DNA of 64,000 bases, taken from Sphingomonas mollis. GTDB taxonomy: Bacteria; Pseudomonadota; Alphaproteobacteria; Sphingomonadales; Sphingomonadaceae. The notes under the pieces were generated by a model, which was not told the origin of the DNA, searched no databases, and worked only from the letters and a program-made list of their open reading frames with translations. Position 1 is the first letter of the stretch. The number at the start of each line of letters is the position of its first letter. Below, in pieces: positions 48,001 to 55,432 of the stretch. The translations under genes and the position numbers were made by a program. The DNA is taken from assembly GCF_016427505.1 (NCBI RefSeq), contig NZ_JAELXS010000008.1, positions 1-64,000 of the forward strand, given 5' to 3'.

Positions 48001-49612
48001 TGACGCGGAAACCAAAATTTTCCAGCACCGGTACGGCGTCCGACAGGGCGAGCGCGCCGCCGAGCTTGTACACCTTCAGCTGGCGATCTTCGCCCGGCAG
48101 CGGCGGGAGCAGCCGCACGCCGCGGGCATCGGGCGTCTCCAGCGCGGCGAGGCGCAGGATGTCCGAGGCGGCCTCGTTCGCGGTTGAGACGTTGCGGTAA
48201 TTCTGCGGGAAGGCGGCGGCCCAGCGCAGCGCGAGGCGGGCGGCGCGCGCGGTCGACGTCGTCTCGGTCAGGGCGGCCTCGACATCGGGCACCCAGCCCC
48301 GGACCATCCGTTCCAGTCGCTGCGCGAGCGGGGCGGTGTCGGGCACCGCGCCACCGGCCTCACGCGGATCGAGCATGTAGCGGAGGAGGGCGACCTGCCC
48401 ATCCTCCAGCGCGATCGACCAGGTCAGCACCTCGGCATCGGCGGCCTCGGCCAGCATCTCGCCGATGGCGACGCGGCGGCTGGTGGTGACGTCGTCGCGC
48501 GGCAGCCAGACGAAGGCGTTCAGATGGCGACCGAGCGGCGCGCGGACGAGCGTCAACACGGGGCGCGGGCGATCGGCGATCGACATCGCGGTCAGCGCCA
48601 GTTGCTCAAGCTCGGCCGGATCGAAACCCGCGACCAGATCGTGCGGCAGCGCGGTCATCGCATGGGTCAGCGCCTTGCCGGTATGGCCGCCGGGATCAAA
48701 GCCGAACTTCTCCTCCAATGCTGCCAGGCGTGCACGCAGCACGGGAACGGTGCGCGGATCGGCGGCCAGCGCAGCGCTGGTCCACAGGCCGGCATGGATC
48801 GACAGGCCGGTCACGCGACCCTCCGCCATCACCGGCATGACGACCAGATCAAGCGGCACGGCGCGATGGACGCGGCCGACGAGGTTCGATTTCAGCAGCA
48901 ACGGCGCCTGACCGCCGCCTTCGTACCATGCCAGCGCCAGCCGGCACGACGCATCGGCGAGGATCGGCCGCGGTTGCGGATTGCGAGCGATGCCAAGTGG
49001 CGCGGTGAAGCCGGCGCCGGGCGTCCAGACCTGATGACCGAGGAACGTCAGCTTGCCGTCGAGGAACCAGCGGAGCAGCGCCGCGCCCTCACCCGACCAC
49101 AGCGCATCGGCATCGCGCGCCATCGCCTGCTTCAGCGCGCCCCAGTCGGCCACGGCGACGCGCACATCGGCCAGCGCGGCTTCGAGTCCGGCGGTCAGAT
49201 CGCGCCGGTCGCGCGCATCGGCGCGTTCCAGCTCCAGATAGATCATCGATTCGGGTAGCGGCCCCGCACCGATCGTGACGAGCGTACCATCGGCGTCGCG
49301 CGTGACGGGGACGACGGGGTGGATGATGCGGTGGATCGCGATGTCCTGACCGGTGATTGCGGCAGCGACCGAATCGACCAGAAAGGGCATGTCGTCGTTG
49401 ACGATCGCGACGCGCATACGGCGATGGGCATCGTCCGCCGCGATCAGTTCCAGCGCCACGGCGGCATGGCCGGGGACGCGCGCGGCAGCGGTGGCGGCGA
49501 CGAATCGCGCCGCGTTTTCCACCTCGGCCGGGCCGAAATCGCGCAGCTCGCCCGGCAACGCACCCATGGTCAGCCGCGCAGCGAGCGCGGCAGCTTCTTT
49601 GTCCATCTCCAT
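45020..49612 (-). CDS. NAD-specific glutamate dehydrogenase, giant type
   Basis: This enzyme turns glutamate into 2-oxoglutarate and ammonia with NAD, in the catabolic direction. The 1530-residue product has the large GDH layout: about 650 N-terminal regulatory residues, the catalytic core with [20 protein letters not shown] and [16 protein letters not shown] (the Lys contact near residue 770), then [20 protein letters not shown] and a helical C-terminal tail of 400 residues. That length class is usual for sphingomonads and mycobacteria. The start at 49612 gives [14 protein letters not shown]; a downstream Met is possible. It converges with the PepSY gene. Confidence 0.95.
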   Translation of the reverse strand: [1530 protein letters not shown]

Positions 49613-49661
49613 GGGGCGGTCCTATGCGCCCGGCGGCAGGTCATCTCAAGGCCTGTCCTTT

Positions 49662-50933
49662 TCAGGGCTTGTGAGCGATCGCCGTCCGGTCCTGTGTCTT
49701 GAGGGCGCGGGTCGCCAGATCGTGATCGGCGATGCCGGCGACGATATCGAGCACGCCGTCCGCGCCCATCCGTGCGACCAGCACCACGGCATCGCCGGTT
49801 GCCGCCTCCACCGCCAGCGGCAGGCGGGCGATCACCGGGCGCTCTCCCAAGGTTGGCGCATGGGGCGCGGTGCCGGCGGGGCGGCGGGCCTGACGCTCGG
49901 CGGCGACGATCGCCTTGATCCCGCCCTCGAATCCGTCGAGGAAGGTCGGCAGGCGACCGGCGGCGATGCCGTGGCGGCGGGCATGGCCCAGCACCGCGGC
50001 GAATTCGGTCAGGCGTGTCTTGTCGTAATCGGGGCCGAAGACCAGCTTCACCATCGGCGTCATCGGTGCGCGCGGCTGGATAGTCAGCCCGGCCTCGGTC
50101 ACCAGACGCAGATACGTCTCGCGATCGTCATCGGCGGCCAGCGAGAAATCATGCGCGCGGCCCAGCGCCCGGTACAGCGCCGACCGGCTGCGCGTATCCG
50201 CCGCGCGCACCGCCGCCGCCGTCTCGCGCGCCATCATCAGCGCGTCGGCGAGCGATCCGGTCATCGCGAGATCGGCATGGCCGGTCGCTGCCGCGCCGCG
50301 ATCCGCAAGGGGGCCGTCCGCCCAGGCCGACGCCTCGCCCGCGCCGCGTGGTCCGGCGAGGACAGCGGCGCCCAGCTCGGCATCCAGGCGCGCCTGCACC
50401 ACGGGATCGGCGACATCCTTCCAGTTGATGACGCCATAGATATGATCGATGCCGCCGCCGTCCGCCGCCGCGAAGGGCATCAGGATGCCGCGATACAGCG
50501 TCGTGCAGCCGCGCAGGCTGACGAACTCCGCCTCGAACCCGATCGGTGCGCGGTTGGCGATGATCTGCAGATAGTGATCGGTCAGGCGCGACAGCAGCGA
50601 TCGGCCCGGCACGTCGGCGACGCGCACGATATCGCCACCCAGCCGGCATTCGTCGCGCAGCTTGCTGCCCAGATAGCCGATGCCCGGATCGGTCACGTCA
50701 CCGGCGAAGTCGAGCAGCACGCCGTGCGCGCCGAAATCGGCGACGTTGCCCGGATCGAGATCTTCGATCGACGGAAAGGGGCGGCCCTTCAGCAACGACA
50801 CCCAGTGGTTATAGGCGCGCACATGCATCCGCCGCTCGTCGCCGCCCATATCGAACAACGGCTCGTCGACCGTCGCCTCGGTGCCGGGGTCGGTCAGGAC
50901 CTCATGGTCGTCCAGGCCGTGCCGCATGTCCAT
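49662..50933 (-). CDS. PAS-like sensory protein of unknown function
   Basis: The 423-residue protein has an N-terminal region that reads like a PAS domain of the type seen in sphingomonads: LLDFAGDVTDPGIGYLGSKL, IVRVADVPGRSLLSRLTDHY and EAEFVSLRGCTTLYRGILMP, with a conserved WKDVADP. The C-terminal 230 residues are helical and have no recognised effector (no histidine kinase or GGDEF motif). The start at 50933 is the first in-frame Met after the leader; a Met two codons later is an alternative. It lies 49 bases upstream of the glutamate dehydrogenase gene on the same strand. Confidence 0.7.
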   Translation of the reverse strand: MDMRHGLDDHEVLTDPGTEATVDEPLFDMGGDERRMHVRAYNHWVSLLKGRPFPSIEDLDPGNVADFGAHGVLLDFAGDVTDPGIGYLGSKLRDECRLGGDIVRVADVPGRSLLSRLTDHYLQIIANRAPIGFEAEFVSLRGCTTLYRGILMPFAAADGGGIDHIYGVINWKDVADPVVQARLDAELGAAVLAGPRGAGEASAWADGPLADRGAAATGHADLAMTGSLADALMMARETAAAVRAADTRSRSALYRALGRAHDFSLAADDDRETYLRLVTEAGLTIQPRAPMTPMVKLVFGPDYDKTRLTEFAAVLGHARRHGIAAGRLPTFLDGFEGGIKAIVAAERQARRPAGTAPHAPTLGERPVIARLPLAVEAATGDAVVLVARMGADGVLDIVAGIADHDLATRALKTQDRTAIAHKP

Positions 50934-51012
50934 CGATCCGTCATCCCCGTATTCTCGTGTCGGCGATTGTGGACCCTGCGCAGTAAACGATGGGTAAATC
51001 GCGGGCAGGTGC

Positions 51013-51039
51013 TTGTCAGCGGCCCCCATCGCTGATAAT
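51013..51039 (+). promoter_or_regulatory. Candidate promoter of tRNA-Thr
   Basis: TTGTCA at 51013-51018 and GATAAT at 51034-51039 with a 15-base spacer resemble a sigma-70 promoter, 35 bases before the tRNA. The spacer is shorter than the ideal 17, so this is a weak call. Confidence 0.4.
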
Positions 51040-51074
51040 CGCCGCCGCCTCGACCCGGCACGGCCGGTTCTCGG

Positions 51075-51150
51075 GCCGCTTTAGCTCAGCTGGTAGAGCA
51101 TCGCATTCGTAATGCGGGGGTCACAGGTTCGAGTCCTGTAAGCGGCACCA
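51075..51150 (+). tRNA. tRNA-Thr (anticodon CGT)
   Basis: The 76-base cloverleaf is complete: acceptor gccgctt/aagcggc, D-arm gctcagctggtagagc, anticodon stem tcgca/tgcgg with loop ttcgtaa (anticodon CGT, reading ACG), T-arm with ggttcgagtcc, and an encoded CCA end. It reads Thr codon ACG. The DNA changes character immediately after it, so the 3' end may serve as an integration site. Confidence 0.96.
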
Positions 51151-51244
51151 TCCTAAATTGCTGAAAATACATAACCTTTCGGTAAGTTGCACCGCCAAAT
51201 TCTGTTCGTGTAAGCATTTCGGTATCGCAGTGGTATCGCGAGCT

Positions 51245-51517
51245 TGGGAGGCGGGCCTGCGATTGCTCAATGCTGAGGCGTTCATCCTGATGGGCGTGTT
51301 CGTCACCGTGTGCAATTATGTCGGGTTCCATCTCCTTGGGCCACCCTAGTCGTTAGGACAGGGGGCGGTGGGGGCGGTGTTCCTGCTCTATGCGCTTGGC
51401 TCGGTCAGTTCGGGTTGGTTCGGCACCCTGGCCGGTCGCGTCGGACGCCGGAAAATCTTCTGGATGCCGACGGTCATCCTGATGGCCGGTGTCGCACTGA
51501 CCGCCGCCACGCCGATT
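51245..51517 (+). pseudogene. MFS transporter remnant with an in-frame stop
   Basis: The DNA encodes a contiguous piece of a major facilitator transporter of the YnfM type: WEAGLRLLNAEAFILMGVFV, then CNYVGFHLLGPP, an amber TAG at 51347-51349, and on in the same frame SLGQGAVGAVFLLYALGSVS then SGWFGTLAGRVGRRKIFWMP. The TAG sits where relatives have Tyr (PPYSL). Both ends are truncated: the frame loses similarity after ALTAATPI and no start or upstream half is present. It starts 95 bases after the tRNA. Confidence 0.75.
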
Positions 51518-51884
51518 GCATGTTGCGAACCTGACGGAGATGACCGGCTTCAGGCAGTGCCTAGCGCAATGTCCGTGGAAGCGATGCGAAGATCAAATAA
51601 GTAGTAGTGGCCGCGCACCTGGGAGGGATATGCGCGGCCACCCCATTCACCGTCATCGGGGTTTGCCCGATCGCCCGCGCGCCTTGGGGGAATGGAGGCG
51701 GGCTGGTGAACGAGGAGTGCAACTAGCTGCCCGATTGCATCGCCGCCAACGATCAATGCCGTACAGACTTAGTGGCGTGGCCGATTACTCGATCCTCATT
51801 GTTCTTTGGACAGCGACTGCGGGCAAGCCGCTGGTTCGGGACAAAGATGGACGGCCACTGACGGTGTTTCGTAAAGCCTAAAGC
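51518..51884. other. Gene-poor stretch, nothing recognised
   Basis: Open frames exist on both strands but none has a recognisable product, signal or good start. One short plus-strand piece (DYSILIVLWTATAGKPLVRD) reads naturally just before 51881 and may be the tail of a lost gene. I see no RNA gene or repeat. Confidence 0.4.
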
Positions 51885-52070
51885 ATGGACATTGACCCGC
51901 TTGCCACTGCTCTAGATCACGCTCGAGCATTCGCCGCCACGCTGAAGCCGGGCGGTCTGTTCGACAAGAAGACCGACTTCACAGCCGATAATCTGCTGGC
52001 ACTCATTGCGGCGGCGGCTCCACCGACGGCCGAAGACGCGATGATCGAGCAGGTGGGTGACCTCGCCTAA
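51885..52070 (+). CDS. Small hypothetical protein
   Basis: The 61-residue product (MDIDPLATALDHARAFAATL, then KPGGLFDKKTDFTADNLLAL) is acidic and helical with no signal peptide. It resembles small proteins that occur in sphingomonad islands, but I cannot name a family. It is followed after two bases by another small gene on the same strand, so the two may be co-translated. The ribosome site upstream is weak. Confidence 0.5.
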   Translation: MDIDPLATALDHARAFAATLKPGGLFDKKTDFTADNLLALIAAAAPPTAEDAMIEQVGDLA

Positions 52071-52072
52071 CG

Positions 52073-52258
52073 ATGACGCCGGAACAGGAGCGATGGGCCG
52101 AAGCCCTTGCGGTGATCAAGCGGCATGGTGACGGTCTGGCTGCATTCCTGAACGAGCGGTGCGTGACTTTGGCCAAAGCGGGGGATATGGCGGGCGTCGC
52201 CCGGTGGCGGGAAATCATCCACCGCTGCGATCAACTTCGCGACGGGACGGCCCAGTAG
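52073..52258 (+). CDS. Small helical protein resembling DUF6961
   Basis: The 61-residue product (MTPEQERWAEALAVIKRHGD, then LAKAGDMAGVARWREIIHRC) fits a pattern seen in small alphaproteobacterial island and phage proteins: W-x-EALA, HG, then LAGD-AGV-RW-x-I. That family is often placed as DUF6961; I am moderately sure. It begins two bases after the preceding small gene. Its role is unknown. The 219 bases after it, up to the next gene, show nothing recognisable. Confidence 0.6.
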   Translation: MTPEQERWAEALAVIKRHGDGLAAFLNERCVTLAKAGDMAGVARWREIIHRCDQLRDGTAQ

Positions 52259-52477
52259 ATGTGTAACTGTGCCCGCTTCAGCGCCGAGCCAGAGACGCTT
52301 GGCCGTCGCAAAAACGCAGTTACTGCTGGGGAAGACGATATGAGAGCGGTACGCTTGCCCATGAGGGGGTACGCTGAAGCTAACAAAAGCATCTCTGTTG
52401 ATCGAGCTGACAATCATTGCCGGTAGGATCACCGCTGCGAGCCATACATACCAGCTATTCGTTGAACATGCTGCAAT

Positions 52478-53314
52478 TCACCCAACTTCGGATATATGTT
52501 CCTCAACGTAATCGATAAGTTTGCGAATATCTGCATCTACCGTTCGCACGAAGCTGTCGTTCACTTCCAAACGGATGTTTCCTTCCTTATCCTTTCCATT
52601 CCGGTGGACGCAATCGTGACGGATCGGCTCGGCCTTCATCATTCGGACCTTCATGTCTCGGTCTGGGAAGAGGTCAAAGTTGAGTGTCAGCTTCCAGATG
52701 ACTTCGATCTTCTTAAAGTTGTGATAGAGCAGGGTTCGTAGGTGCGTAGCAGCGGTATGGGCGACAATGCCAGGATTGGCATGTATCTCCGCCAAAGGCA
52801 GTTTGAGTTCTTTCAGTTCACGGTCGCCTACAATAATGCGCTGTAGCGCACCCGGCTTGTTCAGCACCTCCGTTATCAAAGTGTCTGACAGGTAGGCTTC
52901 CAAAGCTGCGAACTGCTGAATGAACGCCATGCGTAGCACGGTCGCGGTGTGAAACGAAGGAGGCGTGCCTTTAAGTACCGTGCGCACATCCTCAAGTGTC
53001 ATGATGATGTTAACAGCCGGGTCACTCGGCAGGTCCCAAGCGGCGTCATCAGGTTCAACCATGTAAGCGTCCGATGCGCTTAACTTTAAATCACGACCAT
53101 CGTCGTTCGTAATGCCGATGTGACCATCGCTGTTCTGTATTGAGAGACTGTACCCCTCGTTGCAGTGCTCGCACCAAACGTCTTCCTGATCTTCGGTAAA
53201 CCGCTCGTCAGCGTTATCGCCCGTCCAATCAGTTTCAGGAACCGTAATAGTTTCCATGTTGTGCTCGCCGCACGTCGCACACGTGAACTGAATGTCGCTC
53301 GCATAACTGGCCAC
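52478..53314 (-). CDS. Zinc-ribbon and HEPN-like domain protein
   Basis: The 278-residue protein has two Cys pairs, C12/C15 (TCATCGEH) and C48/C51 (WCEHC), which should bind one zinc. The C-terminal half is helical and contains IRHDCVHRNG, with Arg232 and His237 spaced as R-x4-H, the catalytic signature of HEPN RNases, in the RHD-VHRNG form seen in the RiboL-PSP-HEPN-like group. A preceding helix pair (FIQQFAALEAYLSDTLITEV) matches the HEPN frame. A role in RNA cleavage, as in many defence and toxin systems, is inferred. It lies 15 bases after the membrane-protein gene on the same strand; GC is clearly lower than in the genome core. Confidence 0.7.
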   Translation of the reverse strand: MASYASDIQFTCATCGEHNMETITVPETDWTGDNADERFTEDQEDVWCEHCNEGYSLSIQNSDGHIGITNDDGRDLKLSASDAYMVEPDDAAWDLPSDPAVNIIMTLEDVRTVLKGTPPSFHTATVLRMAFIQQFAALEAYLSDTLITEVLNKPGALQRIIVGDRELKELKLPLAEIHANPGIVAHTAATHLRTLLYHNFKKIEVIWKLTLNFDLFPDRDMKVRMMKAEPIRHDCVHRNGKDKEGNIRLEVNDSFVRTVDADIRKLIDYVEEHISEVG

Positions 53315-53329
53315 TTTATTATCCCCTTT

Positions 53330-53845
53330 CTATGACAACCCTAAAATCGCCCGCTGGATGCGCTTCTCCGCTTCCGTCAACCGCTGCGCCACCTCTCGGC
53401 ATCGCCACCAGATGATCGTTGAGCAAATTACAAAGATGGCGACCGGCAGAACGAGGTAGAAGCCGAAGATGACCCACGTGCCGTCTTGAAGGGCCTGTAC
53501 TTCCTGCCAAACCGTGCAGTAGGCGAAGTAGCCCAGGCTTATAGCGAACAAGCTGAACACTACCCGGAGTAGCACACGATTGAACTTGTGGAAGCCGATC
53601 TCGAGCCCGCTGACTTGCCCCGCCAAGGTGCGAACATTCCTAGCCTCGGTCTTCATCAGGTTTGCCGTCACCGCGCCCTTGAGCGTGGTTACCCGCCGGG
53701 CGAGGCCAGCCACGCCGGTTGCTGATACGGCTTGAATAACAGCCAGCGCGAGATACAGTCCGATTCCTACCGTCTGGACGTTAGCCAGTTGCGCGAAGGT
53801 CAGCCCGGTTTTCGCTGCTTGCCAAGGCCATAAGTCGATACACAC
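53330..53845 (-). CDS. Small membrane protein
   Basis: The 171-residue protein starts at GTG and has four likely hydrophobic stretches: TVGIGLYLALAVIQAV near the start, VVFSLFAISLGYFAYCTV, and IFGFYLVLPVAIFVICSTII near the end. A charged helix (EVAQRLTEAEKRIQRAILGL) makes the C terminus. No known family is apparent. Its GTG abuts the GTG of the divergent ImmA/IrrE gene as a CACGTG palindrome. It precedes the zinc-ribbon/HEPN-like gene by 15 bases and is probably co-transcribed with it. Confidence 0.65.
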   Translation of the reverse strand: MCIDLWPWQAAKTGLTFAQLANVQTVGIGLYLALAVIQAVSATGVAGLARRVTTLKGAVTANLMKTEARNVRTLAGQVSGLEIGFHKFNRVLLRVVFSLFAISLGYFAYCTVWQEVQALQDGTWVIFGFYLVLPVAIFVICSTIIWWRCREVAQRLTEAEKRIQRAILGLS

Positions 53846-54982
53846 GTGAAGATCCCCGCTGGCGCCCTCTCTAACGTCCTTAGGGCGCGCGGCCTCGATC
53901 TGGCTACTCTCGCGTCTCGCAGCGGGGTGTCTCGGTCTAAGCTACAGCAGGTGGTCGACGACGGCGGCGAGCTAGACGACAACGAAATTGCATCCATCGC
54001 GGATGAATTGGCCGTGCCGATGCAGGCGCTTTTCACACAGCGCGAACTGCCTCTGTTTCCCTCCGTCGACTTCCGCACAGTCAGCCCCAAAATTGCTGAG
54101 TTCGAGAAGGGCACGCTCCAGGCCATTGGTTACGTTGAGAAGCTGTCCAGCACCCTGTCTGCGCTCGACCTTGACGTTGGGCTTGATGAAACTGTCGAGC
54201 AGATAAAACCCAAAGTCTACTCGGATGAAGAAGCGATCAAACTCGCGACAAAGTGGCGTGCTCGTTGGGGCATCACGGATGACCAGCAATTGGAATGGCA
54301 GGATGCCAACAAGATGTACGTCAGCCTGCGCTCTTTCATCGAGAGCCTTGGCGTCTTGGTTTTGCACCGTCCCTTTAAGACTGACGAAGCGGCTGGCCTG
54401 TACGTCCACATTGATGATGGCCCTCACACAATCGTCATCAACACGACAAACAGCAGCAAGGCTCGCAAGCTGTTCACGCTCGCTCACGAGTTTAGCCATG
54501 TCCTTCTCCGCAAGGAAGGTGCATCCAACCCCTCTATCATCCGGAATCGCGTTGAGCGTTTCTGTAATCGCTTTGCAGCGTGTTTACTCGCGCCCAAGCG
54601 TCTCATCAAAGCGGCACTTGCCCGCTTTCGCTATACGCCCGTCCCTGACGATGATTTCATCCGCTTGTTTGCGAAGAAGTTGGGGATCAGTCAGGAGGCG
54701 ACATACGTCCGCCTCGTTCAAACTAACTTTTTAGCTCGCGACGACTACAAGGCATGGAAGGCCAAGTTTGGCAACCGCCACTTCGTACCTTCTGGCGATC
54801 AGGGTGAGAAGAGTAGCGGAGGAACGCCTGACCCCTTGCGTGACAAGCGCACAAAGTATGGCACCCGGCTTTTAGATTTGCTGAAGCGCGCACGGCTTAC
54901 AGAACAGCTAGACGAGATCGACATTTATCGCCTGAGCGGGCTTAAACCTGTCTATCAAGATCAGCTTTTTGGGACCGCCTAG
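53846..54982 (+). CDS. XRE-type and ImmA/IrrE metallopeptidase protein
   Basis: The 378-residue protein begins at GTG with an XRE helix-turn-helix (LSNVLRARGLDLATLASRSG, then VSRSKLQQVVDDGGELDDNE). Its middle has the ImmA/IrrE zinc-peptidase motif LAHEFSHVLL with His214, Glu215 and His218, and a distal acidic region near Glu237. Such proteins cleave a partner repressor or antitoxin to switch genes, as in ICEBs1 and the IrrE/DdrO pair. The C-terminal 100 residues are basic and helical. The next gene, a PIN-like protein, starts four bases after its stop. Confidence 0.88.
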   Translation: MKIPAGALSNVLRARGLDLATLASRSGVSRSKLQQVVDDGGELDDNEIASIADELAVPMQALFTQRELPLFPSVDFRTVSPKIAEFEKGTLQAIGYVEKLSSTLSALDLDVGLDETVEQIKPKVYSDEEAIKLATKWRARWGITDDQQLEWQDANKMYVSLRSFIESLGVLVLHRPFKTDEAAGLYVHIDDGPHTIVINTTNSSKARKLFTLAHEFSHVLLRKEGASNPSIIRNRVERFCNRFAACLLAPKRLIKAALARFRYTPVPDDDFIRLFAKKLGISQEATYVRLVQTNFLARDDYKAWKAKFGNRHFVPSGDQGEKSSGGTPDPLRDKRTKYGTRLLDLLKRARLTEQLDEIDIYRLSGLKPVYQDQLFGTA

Positions 54983-54985
54983 CGA

Positions 54986-55432
54986 ATGGCGGCCGCTTCA
55001 TCTAGCGCGGTTACGCCTAAGTGGGTCATCGATCTACACGGCATTAAGGATGCGCTCACGACAACGTCAAACTCGGCGAAGAACCGCGTAATCAGTGCTA
55101 TCCAGAGCGGCGAAATGCTTATCGTGCGATCAGTGTCGAATGACCTGAACAACCTTTATCCTCATCTGTGGGCCGCGTTCACAGCCATCCAGCCTAGAAA
55201 GTACGTCCCAACCACTGTCGCCAGTAATCAGTCAGCCACGCTCCTACAGGAGCAGCACGGTTCCGGCATACTTGGCGGGCTTCCACTTTTCGAGCACTTC
55301 GAGGCGGTTGCTGTAGCGCGCGATAAGAAGTGCAGGCTAGTTTCAGCGGGCAAGGCACTGAAAAGCTGTAAGCAGATCGCAAAGGGCTGCGGCATCCCCG
55401 ACGGTGACGTAACAGACATAACTGGCGTCTAA
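54986..55432 (+). CDS. Putative PIN-like protein partnering the ImmA/IrrE protein
   Basis: The 148-residue protein starts with a hydrophobic-acidic WVIDLHGIKDAL, which resembles the first PIN strand with Asp16, and has later acidic or charged loops; its end (DKKCRLVSAGKALKSCKQIA, then KGCGIPDGDV) resembles the C-terminal PIN strands. The ImmA/IrrE plus DUF4411-type PIN pair is a known arrangement, and the present pair fits in order, spacing (four bases) and size. The full catalytic set cannot be confirmed by eye. Function as an RNase toxin is therefore inference. Confidence 0.5.
   Translation: MAAASSSAVTPKWVIDLHGIKDALTTTSNSAKNRVISAIQSGEMLIVRSVSNDLNNLYPHLWAAFTAIQPRKYVPTTVASNQSATLLQEQHGSGILGGLPLFEHFEAVAVARDKKCRLVSAGKALKSCKQIAKGCGIPDGDVTDITGV

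Noticed and set aside
45857..48187. A 776-codon open frame antisense to glutamate dehydrogenase
   Set aside because: The sense strand holds an unmistakable giant NAD-GDH; the antisense product is Gly/Asp/Arg-rich and without motif.
51086..51331. Open frame reading through the tRNA on the minus strand (ends GLEPVTPALRMRCSTS)
   Set aside because: It is a translation of the tRNA gene and flank, a known source of false ORFs.
51347..51349. Amber codon in the MFS fragment as a pyrrolysine-like or suppressed codon
   Set aside because: The gene is truncated at both ends, so a plain nonsense mutation in a relic is far simpler.
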